NCBI GenBank assembly: GCA_036346405.1
Contig: CM070548.1
Location: 56,789,866-56,853,865, forward strand
Length of the DNA stretch: 64,000 nt
Source of the DNA: Phyllostachys edulis
Lineage: Eukaryota; Streptophyta; Magnoliopsida; Poales; Poaceae
Direction of reading: 5' to 3'
Every line of letters starts with the position of its first letter. Positions within the stretch are counted from its first letter, which is position 1. Positions 34,540-46,540 of the stretch are shown here, one piece after another. The notes below the pieces were generated by a model. The model was not told where the DNA came from, made no database searches, and saw only the letters and a program-made list of their open reading frames with translations. The position numbers were made by a program, and so were the translations under genes.

Positions 34540-35530
34540 TTCATTCTTTCATTTCTTTCAATTTCAATTTCACTAAATTTATTGATTAATTAAGAAGTGC
34601 AACCTTGCTTATATATATACACCTACATTACAGTGGTTTATTATTGTTAGTGCAGTCGGAGAAGACATTTTTTCTCTCGATATCCTTTTAAGGATCTCGA
34701 TACTCTATGGTCCTCGTCGTGAGCATTTTTCTCAAATGATTCCCACACGCCTATACTCTTTTCTCAAAGAAAATGAGTAATCGAGCGCCACACAACTAAC
34801 TATCTCATGAATGATATGCTTACGATTCGAAGATTATGCTTCATTATTTCAAGATTCGGTCTATTCTTGTCAGCTCTTGGTGGGACACGGAAAGCCTCCT
34901 AGTCGAAGTCTCTCCTTTTTACGCGTGGTCACCTTGCTCGAAGGAGCTTCCTAGCGACGGTTCTTTTCTTCGATCCTCGCTACGATCGGATATAGAATTT
35001 GAACACGTTTCAAAAATGTATGTCGTATGCCTTGTGTCTTAGCATTAGTTCGACTGCACTATGGGACAATAGATATAAACAAAGTTCACTTATAATCTGT
35101 TGCATACATATTTGCATTTCTTCTTATGTCAAGTTTGACAAAGTCTTTTTTCCGACCATATATAGTGTTTTTGATTGGTATTTCCATTATGACAAACAAA
35201 GATCTATAACTAGTCGAAATTGTCTGTCCCGACCACATTTGATTTCCTAATCTTTAACGATCGCTTTTGTCTTACATATCCAAACATACCTTCAAAACTC
35301 ACATACATGGTTATGACCTCTTTTTATTCTCTTTCTTGGCTCCTTTGCTTGTACGATGCGTTCTTCTACTATAAAGCGTTCGGGGCTAGGAAATATCTGA
35401 AATTTTAAAAATCAAGCAGGATAAACAAAAGCTTTGTCAATGACATAAAAGGTAAGTTTTCATAGATATTCAAATATTTTTACACTTGCAGAACCTACTC
35501 TAAGAAATATTCGGCCTAACTCTTCGTTTG
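34540..35530. other. Spacer of the inner Gypsy
   Basis: Non-coding AT-rich sequence related to 26083-27110 of the outer element in reverse orientation. No independent gene is seen. Confidence 0.55.
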
Positions 35531-35536
35531 TCGAGA

Positions 35537-38381
35537 TTAGACCTCCATCTCCTCTACAACTATATCTTCCGAGTGGCCCGAGTTCTTCCATGAACTTGGT
35601 CGCCTCCTCAGTGGGTAGTTGAAGTCTTCTTTAACAGCTTGGAGATCTATGGAGGGTCGAAGCTTTCGGTTTGCCAAAGCAAAACTAACTCCACTTGCAA
35701 CGCCTGTTTTTAGGGCACAGGCATAATTCGTCCAGAGTAGTTTTGAGCGAACTTTAAGGTCCTCTAGAAGTTGACCCAAATAGTTCATTTTCTCTATTGG
35801 ATCTCCTAAGGAAGGCGGGCTTGATCCTGATCCCATATCAAAGATCATCTTGTTCAAAGCACGAATCTTTTCATCAATATTTTGAGCAAGTCGCCTCCCT
35901 TATCTGCTCAAATTTGAGTTTTCTTTACTCTCAAAGCATTTGCGTTTGCTCTGCAAAAACAAATCGCTTAATGAACACAAGCATAATTGAAGGAAAAATC
36001 AAGTTTGCGACATATTACCTTCATTTGTTTTGCTAAGTGTTTCATATTTGGTCGTTGCTTGACGATCAACCGGTCTTTAATTTGAACTTGCTTTAGCAAA
36101 TGGTAGTCTTTAGCTTTATTTCTTCTTCAAGAAGAGCCGTCTTGGCTTTCTCGTACAACCTCCTCTTTTATTTTCTCCGGATCTATCGAATACGATAAGG
36201 AGAATAATTGTAGAGGAGCAAAGTATTGAAGAAGAAACAAAAGTTTAAAAGGAAAAGTTCTTTACTTTCCAACTCGAGTGCTTTTGCTCCAAGTCCTTAA
36301 CTTCATTGGGTCGATCCTCCGATCCAAAGAAAGTTCTCGACCAAATGCTACACAAATAGCATTCTCTTTCTTAAGTTTCTTATAAACTTTTTAAAGAAGA
36401 ACTGGTCAGTAGAATACTTACCCAATTGCTTGGTCATTATAACCAAAGAAAATTGAATCGAGGTGCATCTTGAGTTGAGTATCCGATACTTTACGCCACG
36501 CCTCATCAAGCTCCTTATCCTCGATAAATCGGGGCGAAAAGGAACTTGTTAGGTTGGGAAGGGTTATCAACGATGATCGGAACTGTTGAGACCTCTCGAG
36601 GCATCTACCTCCACGAAGGGGTTTCAATCACCAAAGGATCCAACTCAACCGTTGCCCTTGTCACTGCTCGGGGCTTCTTCGACCACTACTTCCTCGGGAA
36701 CTTTGTCCCGAGAAGTGCTCTGATCGAGAACTTCCACAGTGCGAGTCCTCTGGAAGAACACAGTGGAAGCGACCGAACACCGAAGACCTATGCAAACCGA
36801 AGATGGGAAGTTCAAAGTATCAAATCATCAAGGAATTATTAAAGGTACATACTTATCGACCACTTTCATTTGTACATACCTTGTTAATCTCAGGATTTGA
36901 CTCTAAAAGCAGCAAGAGAGAAATCGTGCCGCTAGCCTTCCTTTTCTTCTCCTCCAATTTTCTTTGGTTACGGACCAAAGCGGGGTTTGTTGGAACCCTC
37001 ACATCCTCCAACAAGATGTCGGAAGCTATGTCCTCGACCAGTTCATCAAGGTCCACATTCGACTATCCGGTGGGAGGAGTGGTTTCATCAATCTCCGATC
37101 GATTGTTTCATTAACAATCGTAAGGTCGTGCCACGACCACTCTGAGTCTGACCTTCGCAGATTATATTCTGCGGGCCTTGAGCTTATCCACCTAAATCAA
37201 AGAACAAATTTGATTGGGTGAAGAAATCCTTTATCTAAAAATTACGTACATATATGATTCGAAATGTTCTATTACCTCGAGGATTCATCTCCTTCAAGTG
37301 CCTCGAGGCACGACTCGGTCGGAACCAAGGTGGGATGTTGATCCTCACAGATTGTATGATTCGCAAACCGACCGATTTGCAAATGTAAACACGATTGGAA
37401 ATCTGGTGGGATATATGTATATCGTGGTAAAAGGAATTTTTGATTAAGTTACCTTAAGCCTTGCCGATCTCCTTCAATAGGAGTTGCGGCTAAGATCTTG
37501 GGGCATTGACCTTTTCTCCGAGCTCCCAATGCAGATTAGCGACTCGTTCTCTAATTTCCCCATAGGAAAGAACTTTATGAAGGAAGAATAGACAAATTTT
37601 AAGGTAACACATTAATCAAATCAAAATACCGATCGGAATGTATCTCAAAGACTTACCACCTTCGGAGCAACTTCATCACGATCAAGGCACGGGCGGGGAA
37701 TGAGTCAGGAGCTTCAATGGACTAATCTGGCGAGAGGTAAAATCCTCACCACATGCCACGAAGTCGGGCCTGACTGCAAGTCATAGATGGCATCCGCCCA
37801 TCTTTTGACTATCCTGTCTTCTTCTGGTCTCCTTCCACTTGGGGTTTTCACTTGCTCTAGTTCGGTGAAGTAGAGGCCATCGTCTTCAAATCGTCATGTA
37901 AAACCGATTACTTTTTCCATAGCGACCACGAAGATTTCAGCGTACATGAGGATGTACTCATCGGCCTTCCGTCATGAAGGCGCAATGTGCATTCCCGGAG
38001 CTGCTTGATTTTGCCGTGATTTTCCCATCACCATGCGGTAGAAATAACTAAAGAGCTTCAAGTTCGGTTGTATTCCCGGATATGCCTCGCATAAATATCT
38101 AAAATCTTGATATTTGCGATCGAATTTGGGGCCAAATTCACTAATTCCACCCGTAATGTTCAAGAACGCGGAGAAGGAATTTGTGTACTGGTAATCTCGG
38201 CCCACATTCGATGTAGGCAAGAAAACAGGATTTCCTCATCTTCACGGCTCGGAAAATGCTCTCCAGTTGCCGGTCTCCAATTAATCAGATTCCTATCTGG
38301 GAGCATTCCCATCTTCGCCAAAGCCTCAAGCTTTTTCTTGCCCAATTCCGAAGGCAACCACTTTGTAATCTGCTCCGACAT
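35537..38381 (-). pseudogene. Antisense, intron-containing gene of the inner Gypsy
   Basis: Homologue of the plus-strand gene at 23182-26082. It starts ATG at 38381 with MSEQITKWLPSELGKKKLE. Donor GTGGTAAGT after 37657, acceptor AG before 37572 and donor at 37452 match the outer copy's intron positions. The exon 3 donor is also kept, but its acceptor reads CAAA where the outer copy has TAG. The coiled-coil end lies at 35537-35857, with MIFDMGSGS and PIEKMNYLGQLLEDL. Frames are broken in many places, at least partly by the CAG to CGA pattern. Confidence 0.7.
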
Positions 38382-38779
38382 GGCGAAAATCCCTGCTCCG
38401 ACATGGCGAAAATCCTCAAGGATGAGTAGTGAAAGTTGGAGACTTCGTGGTCGGAAGAATAGGAAAAAACTCTGGAGGATTTCTCGGCGAGAAGCTAAAG
38501 GGAATCGAAAGGGGATTTTGGAAGCATAAAAATTCTAAGATCGGCAAAGAGAGGAGATTTTATAAACTTCCGATACTTTGAAGGATTCCCACAAAGTCCA
38601 AGCCGACAAAAAGCCTCTTTTTGCTCAAGCGAACGAGGAACTCTTCGTTTCCCAAGGCAAGTTCTCAACTTTAAAGTGAACACGAGACCGCCGTATACCA
38701 CGACATTAAATGGGTTGCGCGATACGATTTCATCGGAAAAAGGTATATACATGACCAGTTCATTTAAAGTTAGGGGCTA

Positions 38780-39499
38780 GGCGGCGAGATTAAAACCTCT
38801 ATGTATTATTTTAATACATAATAAAAGACTATCGTCTTCATGGTCGTAACCCTAAGACTAACGACCTCCTGAGTCGTTAGTATTCTAAAGGTTACTTAAT
38901 GGGTACCACAGGTGGGATGAGGCTTTGTGCCTAATCCCGACCGGATAACCGCCAAATAAAATTACGAACTGGTATTTCTTATCGTATGATGAATGGAACA
39001 CATGTTATACGTTCCATTCCACGCGATGGTACAACCACGAGACATCGACTATTAACCACCCTACGGTTAAGCTCTTCACGAGTAACCGCAAGGAAGTTAT
39101 ACGTTGCTAAGCGCTCCACCGTTCAAACCGATCGTAACGTTTCACGAGGACGTCTTCTCCGAGAGTAATCGCCACCTCTTGGAAGTTATTTAAAGGTGAA
39201 GCGCCGAGACACAACGAAACGAAGACCAAGACCAACAAAGACAAGAACAACGATAGTTCAACAAGAATACCACGAAGCCTAAGCGGTGGAATTAGAGGCT
39301 AGATAATCGGACTTAGACTCATATTCTAAGTCGATTACCCGATTAGACATTCCCCATTCGGTGTAATTCAGGGTAGTACTTAGCCACATCTTGTAAAACC
39401 CAGTTCATATCAATAAAGAGCGACCCCTATTCCATTCCAGGATATTCCACGTCATTTTCCTCGTTCATTTTCGTAAGATCGGCGACTTGATCGTCGACA
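38780..39499 (+). repeat. 3' LTR of the inner Gypsy element
   Basis: It aligns end to end with 27512-28241 and ends GATCGTCGACA before AGAAT. The start is blurred (GGCGGCGAGATTAAAACC). A purine tract AGTTAGGGGCTAG lies just before it. Differences from the 5' LTR are concentrated at CAG/CTG sites. Confidence 0.85.
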
Positions 39500-39504
39500 A
39501 GAAT

Positions 39505-40900
39505 GGTGTTTCACCGATCGCACGACTGATCGTGGTTCGAACGGCCCATAATACAGACGGGAGTTCTTGAACCCAAGCTCCTGACCGTTTGATTAACTGG
39601 TCGAATACTCGGCGTTTGATCCCTTGCATAATGATACCATTGGCTCGCTCAACTGCTCCGTTGCTCTGCGGATGAGCAACAGAAGCAAAATGAACTTTGA
39701 CACCAAGTTCATCGCAGAATTCTTGGAATTGGCTGCTAGAGAACTGGCGTCATTATCTGTGATTATACGACTGGGTACACCAAATCGTGTGATCACATTT
39801 TTCATGAGGAATCTCTTTGCGGCCTCATTTGTTGTTTTAACAACCGGCTCGACCTCGATCCATTTTGTAAACGTGTCAATCATGACGAAAAGGAATTCGA
39901 AGCCCCCGGGTGCTCGTGGGAAAGGTCCCGAAATGTCCAAATCCCAGGTTGCAAAAGGCCAAGAAAGAGGAATTGTTTGTAAGGCTTGTCTTGGTGATGT
40001 ACTTATCTGCTATGAAACCGACATTATCGCGCCGTCACAAGTTCTTTTGCATCATGAAGGGCGATTGGCTAGTAGTATCCTTGCTCAAGGCTTTACCGAC
40101 CGCCGGTTCTTACAGTAGGAATGATGTGCTCCACAAACTCCTTCATGGATTTGATTGACAACTTAATGTCATCCGTTTGAGATATGCATCTCATCAACAC
40201 TCCATGAGATCCTCGTTTGTACAAAGTGCGTTCGATTAGAGTGTATGATTTGGCTTTTCGTGCTATCTGATCGGCCTCTACATCATCTTCCGGAATTATG
40301 TCATCTTGAAGATAATTGTAGATCGATGTCATCAATCTCTACCTTGATCGTGATAAATACCAACCGTCAACGACTGTGGAGCATCCATGTTCCTTTGATC
40401 GGTTTGCTCAACTCAGAAGAATCATGTATGTTCTCGGAAGGCTCGACTACCGAGGGTGAATCGAGTTGCTCGAGAAAAACTCCGGCGGGACGAGTTGACC
40501 TCGTGGAGGCCATCCGCGCAACCGGTGCTGCAAGAAAGTTTTCCATTCTAAGAATATGTTGGATCGAAAACCGAAGAAGTGCTTTTCGAGGTTTACGTAC
40601 TTCCGCCAGATAAGATGACATCTTGGTACTCGAGCATTGATACTCTTTCCTACTTGATTCACTACTAGTTGAGAATCACCTTTCACTAATGTCTGCGAAT
40701 CCAGAGCAAGCGAAATTGCTGCTTTCGAGTCCCGCCAAAACCTTCATATTCTGCCAAATTATTTGTGGCAGAAAAATTTAACTGGATGGCGTACTTGATA
40801 TGTTCGCTAGTAGAGGATATCAGGATCACTCCAGCCCCCGACCCTTTTAACATCAAAGAACCGTCAAAGTACATTGTCCACTCCTCGTGGTGTTCGTACT
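39505..40900 (-). pseudogene. Integrase core and archaeal-type RNase H of the outer Gypsy
   Basis: Minus order: RNase H starts YFDGSLMLKGSGAGVILIS (near 40870) and continues KGDSQLVVNQVG (near 40680), keeping the FDGS and GDS aspartates. The linker SNIFLEWKTFL follows, then the integrase N part LIERTLYKRGSHGVLMRC (near 40230), and the core DISGPFPRAPGGFEFLFVMI and FGVPSRIITDNDA (39600-39940). Expected GS after TDN is altered. Frames shift between these parts. It ends at the inner element insertion. Confidence 0.83.
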
Positions 40901-41024
40901 CGGGCCCTTGGGTGGGTTCAGGGTTTGTCCATTCGGCAATGAATTACGCTCTTGCACAGGACTTTATTGTTGTTCGTGAAATGAAATGGAGGTCAAACGC
41001 CCTAGCTCAACCGCCCATTTGCTA

Positions 41025-42062
41025 TTAGTCTGATGATTCCTGTTTCCAAGGACTTGACCAAGGGATATCCAATGATGCGACCACCTTATGGGCACGAAAG
41101 TAGTGCCTTAGCTTCCTTGAAGACATAAGGAGACCATAGAGCAACTTTTGTACCTGTGGGTATCTTTCCTTTGGTCCATGTAAGACTTCGCTTACGTAAT
41201 AAACTGGTCGTTGGATATTATCCCTTTCTACGACCAGTACACCGCTTACTGTTTGTGGTGTTGCCACCACGTACATTTGTAGTGTTTCTCCCGATCTCGG
41301 AGAGACTAAAACCGGGGCACTTGTAAGGTATTTTTTAAGTTCTTCAAAGGAATTGTTTGCCTCTCTAGTCCACTCGAAACTCCCATGTTTCCGAAGAAGT
41401 TTAAAGAAAGGTAACCCTTTTTCCCCTAACATTGCTATGAAACGACTTAGCGCTGCCATACAGCCGGTTAGTTTTTGAACTTCCTTCTTCGTGGTTGGAG
41501 GTCGCATCTGGTCGATGGTTGCTATTTTTACTGGATTTGCTTCAATACCTCTAGCCGAGACTAGGAAACCAAGCAATTTTCCAGCAGAAACTCCGAACAC
41601 ACACTTTCCTGGATTCAATTTGAGGTTATGCCTTCTCAAGTTGCTGAAAGTTTCTTGCAAGTCAGAGATGTGATTCCTAGCATTGGTGGTCTTTACGCCC
41701 AGATCATCAACGTAAGCTTCTAGATTCCGACCTATTTGCGGACTAAAGGTTTTTTGCATCAACCTTTGAAAAGTTGCACCAACGTTTTTGAGACTAAATG
41801 GCATCTTAACATAGCAATAAGTGCCATATGGAGTGATTAAGGAAGTTTTCTTCTCATCCTCTTTACACATACTAATCTGGTGGTACTTTGAATACGCATC
41901 TAAAAAACTTAGTAATTCACACCCAGAGGTAGAATCTACCAGTTGATCAATACGTGGAAGGGGAAAATCATCCTTCGGACAAGCTTTATTAAGATCTGTA
42001 AAGTCAATACACATTCGCCATTTCCCATTATTCTTCCTAACCATTACGGGTTGGCGAGCCAC
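41025..42062 (-). pseudogene. Reverse transcriptase and RNase H of the outer Gypsy
   Basis: A 345-residue open stretch. It reads ARQPVMVRKNNGKWRMCIDF, DLNKACPKDDFPLPRIDQL, PFSLKNVGATFQRLMQKTF and the active-site box YVDDLGVKTT, then the RNase H linker SFEWTREANNSFEELKKYL. Reverse transcriptase copies element RNA inside the particle. It lacks a start of its own and belongs to a gag-pol polyprotein. The frame breaks at both ends, so the copy is inactive although this domain looks intact. Confidence 0.87.
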
Positions 42063-42133
42063 CGAGGGTGGTTGACTTCACGGATGAATCCAACCTTGAA
42101 GTTTGTCAATCTCTGTTGGATTGCTTCCTTCCG

Positions 42134-42979
42134 TCAGTGCGTAAACGCCGTAACTTCGCTTGATCGGTTTTTATCGGTGAGAGCTAGCACATGCTCGATC
42201 ACCTCGGGGACTCGGGCATATCGGACGCCTTGCCATGCGAATCGTCTGATTTGCTCGGAGGAAGGAGACGAGCAACTCTTCCTATTAGGATCGAGTTTTG
42301 CTCGACCCGAATCTTGCGGCGGTGTGCGCATTTTCTCGATCGGTAGTGACTTGGCGCTGTCCGGAGAAGCGCCTTTGTCAAGGGATACCTCTTTTGCCTG
42401 GTCGGAGGGTTTGGGTGTCACCTTCGGTCTTGAGTGCTTGGCCTGCATGGTAGATGGATTAGCCTCTCTGGTCGGAAGTTCATCGACCAGTTCAAAGGAT
42501 TTTCGGTCACATGCATAAGCCATTTTACGATCGCCCGAATAGTGATGACTCCTTTGGCCCGGCATTTTCAAACTTTGATAACCGTAATGCGTGGCTATCA
42601 AGAACTTTGCTAATGCTGGTCGACCAAGAATCCCGTTGTATGCAGATTCAAAGTTTACCACATCAAACGAAATTTTTTTCGTTCGAAAGTTATCGGGCCT
42701 TCCGAACGTAACCGGTAAGAAAACTTGCCCTATCGGTTTAGCGGTGGAGCCAGGAACTATGCCATGAAAAGCATATTTCAATGGTTTCACCTTTGACATG
42801 GGGACCTGCATTTCTTCTAAAGCTCCCGCAAATAATATATTCAAAGAACTACCTCCATCTACCAAGACTCGATTAACCCTACAATTATTAATGGTTGGTT
42901 CAACAACAATAGGGAACCTACAGTCGAATCGAAGGAATGGGGCGATCGTCTTTTTGAAGAAATTGCGATGTCCAACCAC
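42134..42979 (-). pseudogene. Protease region of the outer Gypsy
   Basis: A 281-residue open stretch. VDGGSSLNILF contains the aspartic protease triad in the D-G-G form used by Tat elements. It is followed by YNGILGRPALAKF and the connecting region to the reverse transcriptase. The frame overlaps the preceding gag frame near 42859, so a frameshift lies between them. Confidence 0.8.
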
Positions 42980-45327
42980 TTCGATTGCTTGATAATGTTC
43001 GGAGATTCGACGAGGTTGACCTCCCGCTCCATGGCTTTCAGATGACGTTTGGATTCGTATAAAGAAGATCCTCCAAAAATCATGTTGACTGTATGTTGGG
43101 GATCCTGGTACTCCATCTCTTCGTCGCCATCCTTGTCCTTTTTGGAGCTCGTTTCTCCGGGTTCTTGTATTGCGGGAAATGGCCCTTCACCTGCATAATA
43201 ATCCTCCAGTTTCTTTTGCCAGACTCGACAGGTGCGTAGATCGTGCCCTGCCTGCTGGTGAAGTGGGCACCACTTCTTCTTTTCCTGGAATCCCTCGGTC
43301 GGAGCTTTCGTCTTGCCCCGACCGGTATAGTCCTTCTTACCCTTCATGAATTTATCAGGAATGGCTAGGACCTCCTTGTCGTCGGGCCTGCGGTTCTTCT
43401 TCTTCTTGAGAGACTTCTTATTCTTTTTCTCGGGTTTGTCTAGGCCGGGCTGAGGAATCTTGTCTTTCCGATCAATGGCTTCGCACCACTCGATTGCTTC
43501 GCTAGCGGTGGCATACTTGTCGGCCATGTCAAAAAGCTCAACGGTTGTTCTTGGAGGGTTCATTGCTATGTTCTCCGTAAACCGCCGATTTCTCATACCT
43601 GTTTTAAAAGCCTGAATAACAGATGACTCTGCGACCCCGGGTATAGAGTTGCAAACCTGGCTAAACCTCTTGATGTATTGACGTAGAGTCTCATCAGAGC
43701 CCTGCCGGATTCGGTGGAGATCATCCTCCTTCCCGGTATGATCGTCGCATTACTCTGAAATTTGCAATTAGAAGGTCCGCAGAGTTGCTCCCAAGTATAG
43801 ATCGATCCGGCCCGTTGGTTCAACAACCACGGCCAAGGCGGAACCCTTGAGCACGGTGGGTAGATAGTTGGCCATCACATTTTCATCGCCTCCAGCAGCT
43901 CGATGGCGGCGGTATAGATTTGGAGAAATTCCAATGGATTTTGAGTTCCATTAAACTTGTCAGATTGGCGGTCGGGCGGTTAGGCCAACGCACGGCTTGG
44001 AGCCTGCGCAGAGAAGGCTCGACAACCTGTGATTGATTCATGGCGCCTTCTCTCGGGAGGTCTTTGGATTATGTCGGTTGGAGACCGGTTCCTAAGATTG
44101 GAACGCTGGAACTCCGGTGTGCCGATCCTGTCGTGGACATTGGTATGATGTCTCCGACTGCCTACTTGATTCAGACGATGACGAAGATCGTCGGGTCCAA
44201 GCGATGGTTCTTCTCAACGTGGTGGGGGAGTGGCTTTATGAAATAACCTTCTCCCCTCATGACTCCTTGGTCGGAATCGTCGAGGAGGCCTTGGTATTGA
44301 CATTTCCCGATCATGACCATGCTATCCCCTGCTGAATGAGGAACATTGGGATGAAGTCATAGTTTGACTCCCTGAAACCCTTTGTTTCCTATACGCTTCC
44401 GTGCGCTGCATGGTTTGTTGGAGAATTTCGAATACTTGACCTACAAGTCGCACAAAACACGAGTTCCCGCTAAAGCGGGATCAGAATTATTTAACATATC
44501 TTGAACACGTCGCAAGTTTTGTACAGTTACCGAAGGTCTCGGGAGGTTCAGACTGGTCGTAGGTGTACGCAGACCTAAACCCTCCCCAGACCCTCGGATT
44601 TGATCTGCCCTATCAACTACTCTAGGTGGGGCAACGCCAGGAGAATTAGTTGATGGACGTCGATCAGTTCCGTGGACTCCGGAAGTTGGTGCCTGACGGC
44701 TCGGATCATCTCTAACAACACGTGATGGTGTGGTAGAGAACGTAGGACCTTGCGGGTATCTTGATTTTCATCTCCGATTGTGTTGACCTCGTGTCTCCAG
44801 CACCGATCTTCCGATGAGCTTCCATCATAACTAATGGAGAGCTTCTCAGTATCTCTGCTAGGAGTCTCCACGACAGAGAGCGGTTGGAAATGAGCACCTC
44901 CTGAGGTCTCCTCAGCCTGATCCGGCGAACTGCCGATCGTATGCTGAGCGTGATCATCCCCACATGGCCTACAACCAGTGGAGGCTTTATCGACACCGTT
45001 ACTAGATGTCGGTTGACTCCTGGAATTGCCAGAAGCCATAGGAGAATATCTTTCAGCCATGATTTCATTGAGGGTATAGAGATTCTCGAGTGGGGGTACT
45101 GAAATTTCTTCACCTGTTTTGCCGGTCGGAATGACCGGGCTTGAAGAGATCCCCTGACATTCCGAGTTGATCGGAATGGCTGGTTCCTCTGATTGCGCCA
45201 CTGGTAATGGTAGCGCATCCTCGTCCATCCGGTCGATTTCGCTATCGTGGGCGATGTACGAGCCGACGGAGGAGGATGAGGAGGATGATCTGCCATTTTC
45301 CACCATGGCACGAATGTATCCTTCCAT
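42859..45327 (-). pseudogene. gag of the outer Gypsy
   Basis: It is in four pieces. 45327-44617 is the N-terminal Ser/Asp-rich part. The region 44340-43830 is broken. 43826-43593 is the gag core (GSIYTWEQL). 43596-42859 holds a Lys-rich stretch and the zinc knuckle CPLHQQAGHDLRTCR. The role is particle assembly and RNA binding. Several frameshifts make it non-functional. Confidence 0.8.
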
Positions 45328-45478
45328 ATCGAGGTTGGCGTAGTCCGCTAAGTCGAACCAATTCTCCTCATTCCAAACTCGGGCATATTCGCATTAGCGA
45401 TTGCGAGAACAGGTGAGATTTGTATGAGCGAAGAGTTTTCTTGAAACTTCGTCTTCTTCCCCACGGACGGCGCCCGGT

Positions 45479-46108
45479 TATCGACGATCGAATCGCCGAT
45501 CTTATGAAAATAAAAAGAGGAAAATGACGTGAAGTATCCTGGAAGAGAATGGGGGCTGCTCTTTATTAATATGAACTGGGATTACAAGACTTGACTGGGG
45601 ACTATCTCCAATTACACTGAATGTATTGAATACTACTGCTTTGGCCTCTGTGTTGCCTTCTGTTGTTCGCTGTTGTGTGTGCATCTCCTCGTCTTCTGCG
45701 TTCCATCATTAAATAACTCCTAAAGGGGCGACAGTTACTCCTGGAGAAGACGTCCCTGATGAAACGTTACAACTGGTCGGAGGTTTAAGGTAGTTAACAA
45801 TGTGCTAACTGCCTTGCGGTTAAATATTTGTGAGACTCTTAACCATAAGGTGGTTTATCGTCAGTGTCTTGTATATCATCGTAAGGTATGGAACGTTTCG
45901 CACGTGTTCCATTCATCATACGGTTAATAGTGCTGTTCATAGCATTTCCGAAGCGGCTACGGTGAACCCTACTCCGACCGAGGTACCCATCGTGTAACCT
46001 CTGGAATCCTTACGACCAGTGAGGTCGTTAGCCTTAGGGGTTACGACCATGAAGACGTATGATCTTTTATGTATTTAAATTAATACATAGAGATTTTAAT
46101 CCTCGTCA
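45479..46108 (-). repeat. 5' LTR of the outer Gypsy element
   Basis: 630 bp, TATCGACGATCG to ATCCTCGTCA. The first base pair of the terminal TG is changed to TA relative to the partner. The inside end is followed on the complement by the GGCGCCGTCCGTGGGG primer site. Confidence 0.88.
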
Positions 46109-46540
46109 AATGGATCCTGGAATGTGGATTGTTGTTTGTAAATGGGAGCTGGCGGGGTAGGTGATGTGTTCTTTGTAGAGTACTTTTGCTACTATTGGGT
46201 AATGCAATATTTACCTTACTGCATTTGACCAAATGTGTCCCATATATCGCTATGTTGTTAGGATTAGAAGATTGTAATGTGGGAGATGACATTGTGTTTG
46301 TGTTGTCTTACAAGATCCTAGGAGCTCTTTGGGTTAGCTTAGTGCTTAATGTCTGAAGTTCATGGGCATGGGAGAGGTTCACGGGTACACGGGCATGCCC
46401 GCGGGTGATGGGTATGGGCGAGGTTCTTCGCTCGTTGTCTTTTGCGGGCATGCCCGTGGGGGAAAATCAGGGTCGCGGGCATAGGTATGGGCGAGCACTA
46501 TCCGCACCCGCCGCGCCTGATTGCCATCCCTAACCGTACC

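Larger units (their letters stand above)
27512..39499 (+). mobile_element. Inner Tat-type Gypsy element, plus strand, TSD AGAAT, nested in its own relative
   Basis: LTRs are 27512-28241 and about 38780-39499, flanked by AGAAT at 27507-27511 and 39500-39504. The order is LTR, primer site, gag, protease, reverse transcriptase, RNase H, integrase, spacer, antisense gene, purine tract and LTR, all 12.0 kb present. It is the same family as the outer element but in opposite orientation, with LTRs about 100 bp longer. Coding frames are heavily broken. Much of this may be a sequence artefact: CAG and CTG are almost absent in several patches and CGA and TCG stand in their place. Confidence 0.9.
22158..46108 (-). 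mobile_element. Outer Tat-type Ty3-Gypsy element, minus strand, TSD AATGG
   Basis: LTRs are 22158-22791 and 45479-46108, flanked by AATGG (22153-22157 and 46109-46113). In minus order it has the 5' LTR (46108-45479), a primer site, gag, protease, reverse transcriptase, two RNase H-like parts, integrase, a spacer, an antisense gene on the plus strand, a purine tract and the 3' LTR. Archaeal-type RNase H and an extra ORF next to the 3' LTR are features of the Tat lineage (RIRE2/Grande-like). The integrase is interrupted by a relative at 27512-39499. The element itself is about 12 kb without that insert. Confidence 0.9.
20977..46532. mobile_element. hAT-type DNA transposon (non-autonomous) with 8-bp TSD, carrying nested Gypsy elements
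   Basis: The left end TAGGGATGACAATTG (20977) and the right end (complement TAGGGATGGCAATC, ending 46532) form inverted repeats, 13 of 14 identical. Both are flanked by the exact 8-bp duplication ACCGTACC (20969-20976 and 46533-46540), the size made by hAT transposases. hAT-derived DNA is 20977-22157 plus 46114-46532, about 1.6 kb. The rest is a later Gypsy insertion. The ends are rich in GGGCATGCCCG and ACCCGTG-type words. No transposase is seen. It carries a captured host gene fragment, listed separately. Confidence 0.9.

Noticed and set aside
39593..40121. Plus-strand frames of 164 and 82 residues
   Set aside because: Antisense shadows of the outer Gypsy integrase.
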